Shown here: piece by piece, positions 9,074 through 18,208 of the stretch
How the letters are laid out: every line of letters begins with the position of its first letter
How positions within the stretch are numbered: position 1 is the first letter of the stretch
Assembly (NCBI RefSeq): GCF_021590045.1
Contig: NZ_CP062221.1
Location: 1,612,001 to 1,676,000 of the forward strand
Length of the DNA stretch: 64,000 nt
From: Cellulomonas palmilytica
GTDB taxonomy: Bacteria > Actinomycetota > Actinomycetes > Actinomycetales > Cellulomonadaceae
Direction: 5' to 3'
The notes under the pieces: model-generated
The model's input: the letters and a program-made list of their open reading frames with translations, nothing else
The model's database searches: none
Told to the model about the DNA's origin: nothing
Translations under genes and position numbers: made by a program

Positions 9074-10270
9074 TCAGACCCCCGTGACGACGGCGGTGAG
9101 CCGGGACAGCGGCTCGGAGAGCGCGTCGACCGCGGTCGAGAGCTCCTTGACCTGCTGCGCGGTCAGCTCGTCGTAGGACGTGAAGCCCTCCTCGACCGAG
9201 CCGTGCTCGGCGAGCAGCCCCTCGAGCGCGGCGAACCGCTCGGTCAGCGTCGCCGCGAGGTCCGGGTCGGCCTCCTCGACGACGTCCTCGAGCACCTCGT
9301 ACGCGAGGCGCGCCCCGTCGACGTTCGCCTGGAAGTCCCACAGGTCGGTGTGCGACCAGATCTCCTCCTCGCCCGTGACCTTGCCGGTCGCGACCTCGTC
9401 GAGCAGCTCCTTGGCGCCGTTGGAGATCTGGAACGCCTCGAACGTGAACGCCGGGTCGTTGACCTGGTCGACGAGGTCCTGCGTCCAGCCGACGAGGTCG
9501 TCGGCCGCCTTCGTGCGCTCCGCGTCGGTCAGCGGCACGTACTCGGTGCCGCCGTTGTCCGCCGCGAGCGGGGGCCACAGGTCCTTCTCGATGTAGTGCC
9601 AGCCGCTCCACGTCTGGCCGTCCTCGAGGTCGGCCTCGCGCGCGTCGGTCAGCGGGTCGAGGTCGCCGAACGACTCCGCGACGGGCTCGACACGCTCCCA
9701 GTGCACGCGCGTCGCCGCGTAGAGCTCACGCGCCTTCTCGTCGTCGCCGGCCTTGTACGCGTCCGCGAACTCCTGCGTCCCCGCGATGAGCGCGCCGACC
9801 TGGTCCTTGACGTACGCGACGTACTGGTCCTCCGCGGCGGCGAGCTGCTCGGCGGCGTCGCCCGTGGGGCCGACCGCCTCACCCGAGTCGGTCACGGTGA
9901 ACTCCGCGCGGATGCCGTCGCCCACCATGCCGGGCTTGCAGGCCGTGTAGTAGGTACCGGGGCGCACCTGCACGACGAGGTCGCGCGTGAGGCCCGGGCC
10001 GATGTTCTCCACCTCGGAGACGACGCGCAGGCCGTCCTCGCCGAGCAGGTAGAACTCGGTGACGTCGGAGCCGTCGTTCGTCACCGCGAACGTCAGCGTG
10101 CCGCTCGGCGCCGTGGCCGACGAGACGTCGCACGCGTCCTGCGTGCTGCTCACGGTCAGCGCGCGCTCGGGCGCGCCCGACGCGGCCGGGCCCGGGTCGT
10201 TGTCGACGCACGCGGCGAGCGGCAGGACGAGGGCGACGAGCGCGAGCGCGCCGACGCGTGAGCGGGACAT
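9074..10270 (-). CDS. efeO: iron uptake lipoprotein EfeO (cupredoxin plus M75/imelysin-like)
   Basis: 398-residue surface lipoprotein. The lipobox is LAAC with C21. Residues of about 35-125 form a cupredoxin-like domain, and the rest is the M75 helical domain, with HWERVEP and GWHYIEKDLW holding the metal-binding H and E residues. It hands iron to the EfeU permease in the efeUOB importer. ATG at 10270 has a clear GAGGAG ribosome site. It lies 42 bases after efeU and 1 base before efeB. Confidence 0.94.
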   Translation of the reverse strand: MSRSRVGALALVALVLPLAACVDNDPGPAASGAPERALTVSSTQDACDVSSATAPSGTLTFAVTNDGSDVTEFYLLGEDGLRVVSEVENIGPGLTRDLVVQVRPGTYYTACKPGMVGDGIRAEFTVTDSGEAVGPTGDAAEQLAAAEDQYVAYVKDQVGALIAGTQEFADAYKAGDDEKARELYAATRVHWERVEPVAESFGDLDPLTDAREADLEDGQTWSGWHYIEKDLWPPLAADNGGTEYVPLTDAERTKAADDLVGWTQDLVDQVNDPAFTFEAFQISNGAKELLDEVATGKVTGEEEIWSHTDLWDFQANVDGARLAYEVLEDVVEEADPDLAATLTERFAALEGLLAEHGSVEEGFTSYDELTAQQVKELSTAVDALSEPLSRLTAVVTGV

Positions 10271-10312
10271 GGGTCTCCTCAGGGTGCTGGTGCGGTGTTC
10301 AGGGAGCAGGCG

Positions 10313-11173
10313 TCAGGACGTCGCGGCGGAGGCGACGGCGGCGGGCGCCGTGGGCTTCGGTGCGGGCGAACGGCCCCACGTGGTGCGGACGAACACCGTC
10401 AGGACGACGGACACGTAGGCGGTCCACGCGACGAGCTGCAGCCAGGTGGTCGCGGGCGTGAAGTTGAAGATCCCCTTGGCGAGCGTCGCGTACCAGGACG
10501 ACGGCGGGATGCTCGCGGAGACGTCGAACGCGAGGGAGCTCAGGCCCGGCAGGATGCCCGCCTCCTGCAGGTCGTGCACGCCGTAGGACAGCACGCCGGC
10601 CGCGACGAGGACCAGGAACAGCCCCGTCCACGCGAAGAACCGGCGCAGGTCGAGCCGCACCGCGCCGCGGTACATGAGCCACGCCGCCACGACCGACACC
10701 GCGATGCCGAGCGCGGCGCCGACGAGCGGCGCGCTCGTGCCCGTCGACGTCGCCTGCGCGCCGGCCCAGAGGAACAGCGCGGTCTCGAGGCCCTCGCGGC
10801 CCACGGCGAGCAGCGCCATGACGACGACCGCGCCCTTGCCGGCCGCGATCGCGTCGTCGAGCTTGTGCTGCAGGTCCGCCTTGAGGTGGCGGGCCGTCTT
10901 CGCCATCCAGAAGATCATCCAGGTGATGAGCCCGACCGCGACGATCGACAACGTGCCGCCGATCGCCTCCTGCGCCTCGAACGACAACCCCTTGGGGCCG
11001 AACGTGAGCAGCGCGCCGAACGCGAGCGAGACGCCCCCGGCGACGGCGACGCCGCCCCACAGCGCGGGCAGCAGGTCGCGCCTGCCGGTCTTGACCAGGT
11101 AGGCCACGAGGATGCTGACGACGAGGGCGGCTTCGAGCCCCTCGCGCAGGCCGATGAGGAAGTTCGCGACCAT
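10313..11173 (-). CDS. efeU: iron permease EfeU (FTR1 family)
   Basis: 286-residue membrane protein with about seven hydrophobic segments. Two REGLE motifs, REGLEAALVV at residues 9-18 and REGLETALFL in the middle, are the iron-translocating repeats of FTR1/EfeU permeases. It is the first gene of the minus-strand efeUOB operon and would be regulated by the iron box 46 bases upstream. The C-terminal tail is short and hydrophilic. Confidence 0.94.
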   Translation of the reverse strand: MVANFLIGLREGLEAALVVSILVAYLVKTGRRDLLPALWGGVAVAGGVSLAFGALLTFGPKGLSFEAQEAIGGTLSIVAVGLITWMIFWMAKTARHLKADLQHKLDDAIAAGKGAVVVMALLAVGREGLETALFLWAGAQATSTGTSAPLVGAALGIAVSVVAAWLMYRGAVRLDLRRFFAWTGLFLVLVAAGVLSYGVHDLQEAGILPGLSSLAFDVSASIPPSSWYATLAKGIFNFTPATTWLQLVAWTAYVSVVLTVFVRTTWGRSPAPKPTAPAAVASAATS

Positions 11174-11219
11174 GGTGACCGTTCGGGTGCGTGCGTCCGC
11201 GGCGCCGACCGCCGCGAGG

Positions 11220-11238
11220 TGAGGTCAGGCTTACCTCA
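11220..11238. promoter_or_regulatory. IdeR/DtxR-like iron box of efeUOB
   Basis: TGAGGTCAGGCTTACCTCA matches 15 of 19 positions of the known IdeR/DtxR consensus TTAGGTTAGGCTAACCTAA. It keeps the AGGT-N7-ACCT core and lies 46 bases before the efeU ATG. Repression by iron-loaded IdeR/DtxR is the expected outcome (inference). Confidence 0.8.
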
Positions 11239-11311
11239 CACGATTCGCGAGGTTACACCCGGCGCACGGCGCGACGGGAGCCCGTGGAGCACCCTCGGGA
11301 TGTGTCTCCTG

Positions 11312-11842
11312 TCACGCGGGACCGCAGGCCCCGTCGCCGTCCGATGCCCCGGGGACGTTCGGGACCGCGGCGAGCAGTGCGGGCCAGGCGTCCGCGAACG
11401 CGGGGAGCAGGTCGAGCGTCGCGACCTGCTCGACCGGGACCCACGCGATCGCGAGCGACTCGGCGTCCGTGGGCCGCGCGTCGAGCTCGCGCACCTCGTC
11501 GGCCAGCACCGTCGTGTACGACCAGTCCGGGTGCCGGAGCACGTGCGACGCGTAGGGGCGCACCGCGTCCGCGGGGACGCCGGCCTCCTCGCCCGCCTCA
11601 CGCAGCGCGGCAGCGGTCGCGTCCTCGTGCGGCTGGCGCGCGCCGCCCGGGATGCCCCACGTGCCGCCGTGGTGGCTCCACGGCGCGCGGTGCTGCAGCA
11701 GCACGTGCGTGAGCCGCCCGTCCGCCGCGCGGCGCCCGACCAGCAGGCCCGCGGCGCCGTGCAGCCCCCAGTGCCGTGCGCCGCACGCGCACTCGACCCA
11801 GCCGTCGCCCGGCGCGGGCGCGTGGCGGGGCAGGTCGGTCAT
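11312..11842 (-). CDS. Nudix hydrolase
   Basis: 176-residue Nudix protein. The Nudix box G-x5-E-x7-REAGEEAGV is complete in the middle of the protein (about residues 66-88), so nucleoside diphosphate-linked substrates are likely cleaved with Mg2+. The N-terminus carries CACGARHWG, a two-cysteine segment that could be part of a small metal site but has no second pair. Substrate is unknown. ATG at 11842. The gene begins 31 bases after the carboxylase alpha stop on the same strand and may be its distal operon member. Confidence 0.88.
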   Translation of the reverse strand: MTDLPRHAPAPGDGWVECACGARHWGLHGAAGLLVGRRAADGRLTHVLLQHRAPWSHHGGTWGIPGGARQPHEDATAAALREAGEEAGVPADAVRPYASHVLRHPDWSYTTVLADEVRELDARPTDAESLAIAWVPVEQVATLDLLPAFADAWPALLAAVPNVPGASDGDGACGPA

Positions 11843-11873
11843 CCGGCGGGGCTCGTCGTCCGGGTCACCGGGC

Positions 11874-13691
11874 TCAGTCGACGATCTCGCAGATCGCGGT
11901 CCCGGCGCTCACGCTCGCGCCGACGGCCGCGGCGAGGCCCGTCACCTTCCCGGCGCGGTGCGCCACCAGCGGCTGCTCCATCTTCATGGCCTCGAGCACG
12001 ACGACGAGGTCGCCCTCCGCCACGGTCGCGCCGTCCTCGACGGCGACCTTGACGATGGTGCCCTGCATGGGGGACGCGAGCGTCGTGCCGTTGGCCGTGG
12101 CCTTCGGGCCGCCGCCGCTGCGGCGGGCCGGGCGGCGCGGTGCGCCCGCGGCCCGGGCGGCACCGGGGCGGCCCAGGCCGAGCGCGGCAGGCAGGACGAC
12201 CTCGAGCCGCTTGCCGCCGACCTCGACGACCACGCGCTCGAGCGCGGGCGAGTCCTCCTCGGGCGCGGGCGTCGCGGCGGGCGCCTTGCCGAGCGTCGCG
12301 AGCGTGCCCGCGAACTCGGTCTCGATCCAGCGCGTGTGCACCGCGAACGGCGTGGAGCCGTCCGCCGGGGCGAACGCCTCGTCCTCGAGGACCGCGCGGT
12401 GGAACGGCACGACGGTCGGGATGCCGACGACCTCGAGCTCGGCCAGCGCGCGCTTGGCGCGCGCGATCGCCTGCTGCCGGTCGGCGCCCGTGACGATGAG
12501 CTTGGCGATCATCGAGTCGAACGCGCCCGAGACCGTGTCGCCCTCGACGACGCCCGAGTCGACGCGCACACCGGGGCCCGACGGGAACCGCAGCGTCGAG
12601 ATGTGGCCCGGAGCGGGCAGGAAGTTCGCGGCAGGGTCCTCGCCGTTGATGCGGAACTCGATCGAGTGCCCGCGCGTCACGACCTCGTCGTACCCGAGCG
12701 GCTCGCCCGACGCGATGCGCAGCTGCTCGCGCACCAGGTCGATCCCGGAGATCTCCTCGGTCACGGGGTGCTCGACCTGCAGGCGCGTGTTGACCTCGAG
12801 GAACGACACCGTGCCGTCGGCGCCGACGAGGAACTCGCACGTCGCGGCCCCGACGTACCCGGCCTCGCGCAGGATCGCCTTGCTGGACGTGACGAGCTGC
12901 TCGCGCTGCGCGTCGGTGAGGAACGGCGCGGGCGCCTCCTCGACGAGCTTCTGGTGGCGGCGCTGCAGCGAGCAGTCGCGCGTGCTGACCACGACGACCG
13001 TGCCGTGCGCGTCCGCGAGGCACTGCGTCTCCACGTGCCGCGGCTTGTCCAGGTACCGCTCGACGAAGCACTCGCCGCGCCCGAACGCCGCGACCGCCTC
13101 GCGCACCGCGGACTCGTACAGCTCGTCGACCTCGTCCGACGTCCGCGCGACCTTCAGGCCGCGGCCGCCACCGCCGAACGCCGCCTTGATCGCGATCGGC
13201 AGGCCGTGCTCCGCGACGAACGCGTGGATCTCGTCCGTGCCCTCCACCGGGTCGGGCGTGCCCGCGACGAGCGGCGCTCCCGCCTTCTGCGCGATGTGCC
13301 GCGCGCTGACCTTGTCGCCCAGCGCCTCGATCGCGTCCGGCGACGGGCCGACCCACACCAGGCCCGCGTCGAGCACCGCGCGGGCGAAGTCCGCGTTCTC
13401 CGCGAGGAAGCCGTACCCGGGGTGCACCGAGTCCGCGCCCGAGCGGGCCGCGACGTCGAGGATCTTCTCGATCGACAGGTACGTGTCCGCGGCGCGCGCA
13501 CCGTCGAGCGCGAACGCCTCGTCGGCGAGGGTCACGTGCAGCGCGGTGCGGTCCTGGTCGGCGTAGACGGCGACGGACCCGACGCCCGCGTCACGGCACG
13601 CACGGGCGATACGCACGGCGATCTCGCCGCGGTTGGCGATGAGGACCTTGCGCAGCGGGCGCACGGCAGGGGCGGACAGGCTGGAGGGCAC
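11874..13691 (-). CDS. accA3: acyl-CoA carboxylase alpha subunit (biotin carboxylase plus BCCP)
   Basis: 605-residue fusion of biotin carboxylase and biotin carboxyl carrier protein. The N-terminus reads [13 protein letters not shown]; an ATP-grasp glycine loop GGGGRGLK, a carboxylase-type HRVQ-equivalent region and the terminal biotin motif EAMKMEQ with K570 are visible. It charges biotin with CO2 for transfer to acyl-CoA by the beta subunit encoded at 18209-19813. Biotin is attached by the BirA at 19975-20832. GTG at 13691 has a -10 hexamer 5 bases upstream. In Mycobacterium accA3 serves several beta subunits, so sharing here is plausible. Confidence 0.93.
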   Translation of the reverse strand: MPSSLSAPAVRPLRKVLIANRGEIAVRIARACRDAGVGSVAVYADQDRTALHVTLADEAFALDGARAADTYLSIEKILDVAARSGADSVHPGYGFLAENADFARAVLDAGLVWVGPSPDAIEALGDKVSARHIAQKAGAPLVAGTPDPVEGTDEIHAFVAEHGLPIAIKAAFGGGGRGLKVARTSDEVDELYESAVREAVAAFGRGECFVERYLDKPRHVETQCLADAHGTVVVVSTRDCSLQRRHQKLVEEAPAPFLTDAQREQLVTSSKAILREAGYVGAATCEFLVGADGTVSFLEVNTRLQVEHPVTEEISGIDLVREQLRIASGEPLGYDEVVTRGHSIEFRINGEDPAANFLPAPGHISTLRFPSGPGVRVDSGVVEGDTVSGAFDSMIAKLIVTGADRQQAIARAKRALAELEVVGIPTVVPFHRAVLEDEAFAPADGSTPFAVHTRWIETEFAGTLATLGKAPAATPAPEEDSPALERVVVEVGGKRLEVVLPAALGLGRPGAARAAGAPRRPARRSGGGPKATANGTTLASPMQGTIVKVAVEDGATVAEGDLVVVLEAMKMEQPLVAHRAGKVTGLAAAVGASVSAGTAICEIVD

Positions 13692-13696
13692 GGCTC

Positions 13697-13702
13697 ACCG
13701 TA
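13697..13702 (-). promoter_or_regulatory. -10 hexamer TACGGT of accA3
   Basis: Minus-strand TACGGT, 5 bases before the accA3 GTG. Confidence 0.45.
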
Positions 13703-14029
13703 ACGCCCGCCACCGGGCCGGGCCGTGCTGCCGCCGCCGCTGCGGACAAGATTGGGATTCCGCCCAACCTGCCCGGCACCGGTTTTGTAGGAACCCGACG
13801 ACGACCGGTGCCCACCCGGGTCTCCCTGTCCGGACCGCGCTGCACGATCCCCACAACCCCGCGCCCGCGACCCCGCACTTCCTCCGGCTCCGACCGTCGT
13901 ATCCCGGAGCGATGACGGTCGCGGCGGAAGGGGCTTCGCCGAGGCGGGGGTTGCTCCGGCTCCGGGGGCTGTGAGCCGGACGAAGGGCGGGGTCGGGGCG
14001 GCGGCGCGGGCCCGGAGGGCGGTGGGGGG
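13703..14029. other. 327-base intergenic stretch with hairpins, no gene seen
   Basis: No convincing ORF. It holds TTGGG-N6-CCCAA (13752-13767), a perfect 9-base inverted repeat GGCACCGGT/ACCGGTGCC (13775-13783 and 13804-13812), and CGACCGTC/GACGGTCG (13891-13898 and 13914-13921). The 29-base block 13882-13910 resembles the block at 46741-46769, so part of it may be a dispersed palindromic repeat. The maf gene ends at 14030, so one hairpin may terminate maf. Confidence 0.5.
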
Positions 14030-14728
14030 TCAGGGGGTCCAGAGGGTGGGGAGGGGGAGGTCGATCTGGAGCAGGAGGGAACGCAGGAGCGGCAGCGAGA
14101 GGCCGACGACGCCGTGGTGGTCACCCTCGACGCGCTCGACGAACGGGCCCCCGAGCCCGTCGATCGTGAACGCCCCCGCGACGGCCAGCGGCTCGCCCGT
14201 CGCGACGTACGCCGCGATCTCGTCGTCGGACACGTCCGCGAAGTGCACGACCGTCGACGACGTCGCCCCCAGCACGGCACCGCGTCCCGCGCCGAGAGAG
14301 CCGGGACGAGGCTCGGGCGCGTCGTCGTCCACCTCGCGCAGGTCGACCACCCAGTGACCGGTGTGCAGCGTGCCCGCGCGGCCGCGCATCGACCGCCAGC
14401 GCGCGACCGCGTCGTCCGCGTCGCGCGGCTTGCCCAGGACCTCGCCGTCGAGCTCGAGCATGGAGTCGCAGCCGAGCACGACGAGGTCGTCGGCGTCCGC
14501 GAGCGCGTCGGGCAGGTGCGCGGCCACGTCGTGCGCCTTCGCCTGCGCCAGCACCAGCACCGCGTCCGCCGGGTCGAGGCGGCCGTCCGCGTCGACGTAG
14601 CGCTCGCGGGCCTGCGCCAGCACCGCGTCCTCGTCGACCGAGGAGACCGCCACCAGCGGCTCGATGCCGGCCGCGCGGAGCGTGGCGCGACGGGCGGGGG
14701 ACGCGGACGCGAGCAGGAGGCGAGGCAC
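14030..14728 (-). CDS. maf: Maf family nucleotide pyrophosphatase
   Basis: 232-residue Maf/Ham1-like protein that hydrolyses non-canonical or excess nucleoside triphosphates to monophosphates. Seen are the N-terminal phosphate loop LLLASASPARR, the conserved VLGCDSML with the catalytic acidic residue, LGKPRD, and a late GAFTIDGLGG. Length is slightly above the usual 190-210, due to an insertion around the PEPRPGSLGAG segment. GTG at 14728 follows TAGGGT by 6 bases, indicating a leaderless start. A maf gene is also found within the acc cluster of Mycobacterium. Confidence 0.9.
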   Translation of the reverse strand: MPRLLLASASPARRATLRAAGIEPLVAVSSVDEDAVLAQARERYVDADGRLDPADAVLVLAQAKAHDVAAHLPDALADADDLVVLGCDSMLELDGEVLGKPRDADDAVARWRSMRGRAGTLHTGHWVVDLREVDDDAPEPRPGSLGAGRGAVLGATSSTVVHFADVSDDEIAAYVATGEPLAVAGAFTIDGLGGPFVERVEGDHHGVVGLSLPLLRSLLLQIDLPLPTLWTP

Positions 14729-14734
14729 GGCCCG

Positions 14735-14740
14735 ACCCTA
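14735..14740 (-). promoter_or_regulatory. -10 hexamer TAGGGT of maf
   Basis: Minus-strand TAGGGT, 6 bases before the maf GTG. Confidence 0.5.
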
Positions 14741-14820
14741 CCGACCGGTTCACCCGCTGACCGCGGCCGATCCGCGTGGCCGGGGGACGAATGTCGGGGT
14801 TCGCCCACAGGAACGTGGGT

Positions 14821-14826
14821 CACAAT
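14821..14826 (+). promoter_or_regulatory. candidate -10 (CACAAT) of the VKOR gene
   Basis: CACAAT is preceded by GGGT and lies 68 bases before the GTG at 14895. The same hexamer serves rpmE at 61696. Confidence 0.35.
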
Positions 14827-14894
14827 GGCGAACGCGCGCTTGCGCAGCGTCGGGTGACCGGCGGCGGACGCCGGGGATGCCTCAGGGAGGGCAC

Positions 14895-15584
14895 GTGAGC
14901 AAGCAGAACACGGTGGTCGACGTGGACGGCGTGGACGACGACGACCTCGAGCTCGACGACGTCGTCGACGACGACCCCGAGCTCCTCGCCCCCCCGGACC
15001 CGGCGTGGCGCCGCCGGACCGCGATCGAGATGATCATCTCGGGCCTGATCGGGCTCTACGCCTCGTTCGTCCTGTCGGTCGAGGCCCTCGTGCTCGCGGC
15101 CGACGAGGACGCGGACCTCAGCTGCAGCTTCAACGACAAGATCAACTGCGCGACGGTCGCGAAGCACTGGGCGGCCGAGCTGCTGGGCTTCCCGAACGCG
15201 TTCCTCGGCATCGCCGCCGAGGCGGTGGTGCTGACGGTCGCGGTCGCGCTGCTCGGCGGCGTGGTGTTCCCGCGCTGGTTCATGCGCACCGCGCAGGCGA
15301 TCTACACGGTCGGCTTCCTGTTCGCGTGGTGGCTGTTCTACATGTCGTTCTTCGAGATCGGCGCGCTGTGCCCGTGGTGCCTGCTCATCACGGTCACGAC
15401 GACGCTCGTGTGGGCCGGTCTGACGCGCATCAACATCCGTGAGGGCCACATCGCGCTCCCCGGCCGTGCGGGGGTGTGGGGCCGCCGGTTCGTCGAGGAG
15501 GGCAACGACTGGTTCGTGACGATCGCGCTGCTCGTCGTCATGGCGGGAATGATCATGGTCAAGTACGGCTACACCCTGTTCTGA
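14895..15584 (+). CDS. vitamin K epoxide reductase (VKOR) family protein
   Basis: 229-residue membrane thiol oxidoreductase. An acidic N-terminal tail of about 40 residues is followed by a hydrophobic segment, then by the loop cysteines C77 and C85, three more membrane segments with active-site C159-P-W-C162, and a last segment near the C-terminus. In actinobacteria VKOR reoxidises a DsbA-like partner for disulfide formation outside the membrane, passing electrons to quinone (established knowledge). No DsbA gene is in this window. GTG at 14895 has GGGAGG upstream. Confidence 0.9.
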   Translation: MSKQNTVVDVDGVDDDDLELDDVVDDDPELLAPPDPAWRRRTAIEMIISGLIGLYASFVLSVEALVLAADEDADLSCSFNDKINCATVAKHWAAELLGFPNAFLGIAAEAVVLTVAVALLGGVVFPRWFMRTAQAIYTVGFLFAWWLFYMSFFEIGALCPWCLLITVTTTLVWAGLTRINIREGHIALPGRAGVWGRRFVEEGNDWFVTIALLVVMAGMIMVKYGYTLF

Positions 15585-15597
15585 GCCGCATCCGCTG

Positions 15598-15638
15598 CGA
15601 CGAAGGCCCGGTCCCTCGTGGGGACCGGGCCTTCGTCG
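15598..15638. terminator. bidirectional terminator hairpin
   Basis: Perfect 18-base arms (15598-15615 and 15621-15638) with a 5-base loop lie between the convergent VKOR and DUF885 genes, 13 bases after the VKOR stop. Confidence 0.85.
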
Positions 15639-15656
15639 TCGGCGGTGCCGGGACCG

Positions 15657-17333
15657 TCAGAACGCGAGCTTGAGCACGTCCAGCGGGAGCGAGCCGAGGT
15701 TCAGCGCCTTGGCGTGGAACGCGCGCAGGTCGAACGCGTCGCCCGCCGCGGCCCGCGCCTCGTCGCGCGTCTGCTCCCACAGGCGCTGACCGACCTTGTA
15801 GGACGGCGCCTGCCCGGGCCAGCCCAGGTAGCGCATCCACTCGAACCGCACGAACGACTCGGGCATGTTGACGTTCGCGAGCAGGAACGCCAGCGCCTTG
15901 TCCGCGTCCCACCGGCCACCGCCCCACTGCTCGGGAGCGGGCAGGCCCAGGTGCACGCCGATGTCGAACACGACGCGCGCCGCGCGCATCCGCTGGCCGT
16001 CGAGCATGCCGAGGCGGTCGCCGGGGTCGTCGAGGAAGCCCAGGTCGGCCATGAGGCGCTCGGCGTACAGCGCCCAGCCCTCGCCGTGGCCGGAGATCCA
16101 GCACGCGAGGCGGCGCCACGTGTTGAGGTCCGCGCGGTTGTGCACGGCGGCGCCGACCTGCAGGTGATGCCCCGGGACGCCCTCGTGGTAGACGGTCGTC
16201 TTCTCGCGCCACGTGTTGAACGTCGTCACGTCGGCCGGCACCGACCACCACATGCGGCCGGGGCGGGAGAAGTCGTCCGACGGGCCCGTGTAGTAGATCC
16301 CGCCGGACTGCGTCGGGGCGATGAGGCACTCGAGCGTGTGCAGCGGCTCAGGGATGTCGAAGTGCGTCCCGTCGAGCGCGGCGATCGCCGCGTCCGACGT
16401 CTCCTGCATCCAGCGGCGCAGCTCGTCCTTGCCGTGCAGCGTGCGGGACGGGTCCGCGTCGAGCGCGGCGACGGCCTGCTCGACCGTGGCGCCCGGGCCG
16501 GCGATCTGCGCGGCCACGGCCTCCTGCTCGGCGACGACGCGCGCGAGCTCCTCGACACCCCACGCGTAGGTCTCCTCGAGGTCCACGGTCGCGCCGAGGA
16601 ACGCGCGGGAGAACAGCTGGTAGCGCTCGCGGCCCGCGGCGTCGTCGGCCGGGGCCTGCGGCGCGAGCTCGTCGCGCAGGAACTCCGCGAGGCGGCCGTA
16701 CGCCTCGCGCGCACCCGCGGCGCCGCGCTCGAGCTCGGCGCGCACGAGCGCGCACGACGACGAGTCGTCCAGCGCGGCCGCGGCGGCCTGGCCGTGCACG
16801 AACTCCGTGAAGAACGAGCCGTCGGCCGCGAGCTCGACGGCCTGCGTCACGCCCTCGGCGACCTGGCGGGCGGCGGGGACCAGCCCGCGCGCGGCGCCCG
16901 CGCGCAGCGACTCGACGTAGCCGTCGATCGCCTGCGGCAGCGCCGTGAGGCGCGACGCGATGTTCTCCCACGCCTCGATGTCGCCCGTCGGCATGATGTC
17001 GAACACGTCGCGCAGGCCCTGGACGGGCGAGGCGATGTTGTTGAGGTCGCGCAAGTGCTCGCCGGCCGCGTGCAGCTCGAGCTCGAGCCCGAGCCGCTCG
17101 CGCATGGCCGCGACGGTGATGCGGTCGACCTCGTCGACCGGCGCGAGCGCGTCGAGCTCGAGGAGCGTGGACCGCGTGAGGTCCGCGCGCGCGTCGTGCC
17201 CCGCGGGGGACAGGTCGGTCATCTCGTGGTCGTGGCCCGCCAGACCCATCCCTGTCGCGGACAGCGGGTCGAGCGAGGCGTAGGAGCTGACGTACTTCTC
17301 GGCGACGGCGTCGACGGCCGTGGGTTCACGCAT
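15657..17333 (-). CDS. DUF885 family protein, putative metallopeptidase
   Basis: 558-residue cytoplasmic protein of the DUF885 family. The C-terminal half holds YHEGVPGHHLQ, a zinc-binding HE-x4-HH motif, and ISGHGEGWALYAE, which supplies the third metal ligand region, as in gluzincin-like peptidases. Length matches the family. No signal peptide is seen. The natural substrate is unknown. ATG at 17333 sits 7 bases after TAGGGT. Confidence 0.85.
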   Translation of the reverse strand: MREPTAVDAVAEKYVSSYASLDPLSATGMGLAGHDHEMTDLSPAGHDARADLTRSTLLELDALAPVDEVDRITVAAMRERLGLELELHAAGEHLRDLNNIASPVQGLRDVFDIMPTGDIEAWENIASRLTALPQAIDGYVESLRAGAARGLVPAARQVAEGVTQAVELAADGSFFTEFVHGQAAAAALDDSSSCALVRAELERGAAGAREAYGRLAEFLRDELAPQAPADDAAGRERYQLFSRAFLGATVDLEETYAWGVEELARVVAEQEAVAAQIAGPGATVEQAVAALDADPSRTLHGKDELRRWMQETSDAAIAALDGTHFDIPEPLHTLECLIAPTQSGGIYYTGPSDDFSRPGRMWWSVPADVTTFNTWREKTTVYHEGVPGHHLQVGAAVHNRADLNTWRRLACWISGHGEGWALYAERLMADLGFLDDPGDRLGMLDGQRMRAARVVFDIGVHLGLPAPEQWGGGRWDADKALAFLLANVNMPESFVRFEWMRYLGWPGQAPSYKVGQRLWEQTRDEARAAAGDAFDLRAFHAKALNLGSLPLDVLKLAF

Positions 17334-17340
17334 GCGCCCG

Positions 17341-17346
17341 ACCCTA
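17341..17346 (-). promoter_or_regulatory. -10 hexamer TAGGGT of the DUF885 gene
   Basis: Minus-strand TAGGGT, 7 bases before the ATG at 17333. Confidence 0.5.
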
Positions 17347-17402
17347 CTCGCCGGTAGCCCCGGGCATGCGAGCGGAAACCCCCGCGCAGCAGGGGCGGCC
17401 GG

Positions 17403-17618
17403 TCAGCCGCGCAGGCTCCAGCGCCAGGAGTCGGGACCGGGAGCCGGGGCCGGCGCCGGACGGAGCTGGCGGCGCCGGTCCGCCCACGCCGCACGCGGCG
17501 TCGCCGGCTGGTCGGCCGGTGCGGCCGTCGCGGCGGCCATGATGCCCGCGACGAGCGCCGCGAGCTCGACGTCGTCGGGCGCGCCGCGCACCACGTGGAG
17601 CTGGGCGTCCTCGCTCAC
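17403..17618 (-). CDS. accE: acyl-CoA carboxylase epsilon subunit
   Basis: 71-residue small subunit found with actinobacterial acyl-CoA carboxylase beta subunits. The N-terminus VSEDAQLHVVRGAPDDVELAAL has the usual VxGxPxxxELAAL form and the C-terminus ends in SWRWSLRG, another shared feature. It stabilises the alpha-beta complex. The GTG start overlaps the stop of the upstream His-rich gene by 4 bases (GTGA), so coupled translation is likely. An in-frame upstream extension in the same frame is rejected because it is Arg-rich and covers the neighbour. Confidence 0.88.
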   Translation of the reverse strand: MSEDAQLHVVRGAPDDVELAALVAGIMAAATAAPADQPATPRAAWADRRRQLRPAPAPAPGPDSWRWSLRG

Positions 17619-18193
17619 TCGTCGTCCTCGTCGTCGTGCTCGTCGCCGAAGTCCACGTGGGAGCCGCGCGCGACGCCCCACTCCGCGACGTCGAAGCCCG
17701 CGTCGACGAGCGACTGCGTGAGGTCGCCCGCGGCGGACTCGACGATGTCGAGCGCCGAGTCGAGCGTGCGGTCGCCCGCACGCGGTGTGCGCACCACGAC
17801 GAGGCCCACGTGGAACGAGTCGGTCTCCTCCGCCTCGGCGAGCGCGTCGTCGTCAAAGTCGCCGTCGTCGTCCTGCCAGGTCATCCCGGTGAGGTCCGAG
17901 TGCATGCCCAGGCGCTCGTGGATGCGGTCGTAGAGCGCGGCGTTCAGGGTCCCGACACGCGCCTCGAGCGCGAGGATGCGCGGGTCCTCGTCCGCCTCGG
18001 TCGAGCCGAACTCGGCGCGCACGCCCACCGCGACGTCGACGTACTCGTGCAGCGCTGCGGCGAGCGCGTCGACCGCGGCGTGCAGGTCGGCCGGGTCCAC
18101 GTCCGTCAGCGGGGCGGGGCCGTGCGAGGGCGAGTCGTGGCCGTCGTCGTGCGCGTGCTCGTCGTGCGCGTGCTCGTCGTGCTCGTGCGTCAT
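17615..18193 (-). CDS. uncharacterised His-rich acidic protein inside the carboxylase operon
   Basis: 192-residue protein I do not recognise. Residues 1-20 carry seven histidines alternating with D and E, encoded by short DNA repeats near 18130-18190, and look metal-binding. The middle (residues 30-95) is predicted helical and alanine-rich. The C-terminus is very acidic (DFGDEHDDEDDE). It starts 15 bases after accD and overlaps accE by 4 bases, so it belongs to the accD-accE transcript. A role in carboxylase assembly or metal buffering is only inference. Confidence 0.75.
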   Translation of the reverse strand: MTHEHDEHAHDEHAHDDGHDSPSHGPAPLTDVDPADLHAAVDALAAALHEYVDVAVGVRAEFGSTEADEDPRILALEARVGTLNAALYDRIHERLGMHSDLTGMTWQDDDGDFDDDALAEAEETDSFHVGLVVVRTPRAGDRTLDSALDIVESAAGDLTQSLVDAGFDVAEWGVARGSHVDFGDEHDDEDDE

Positions 18194-18208
18194 CGTGAGG
18201 TCCAGTCT

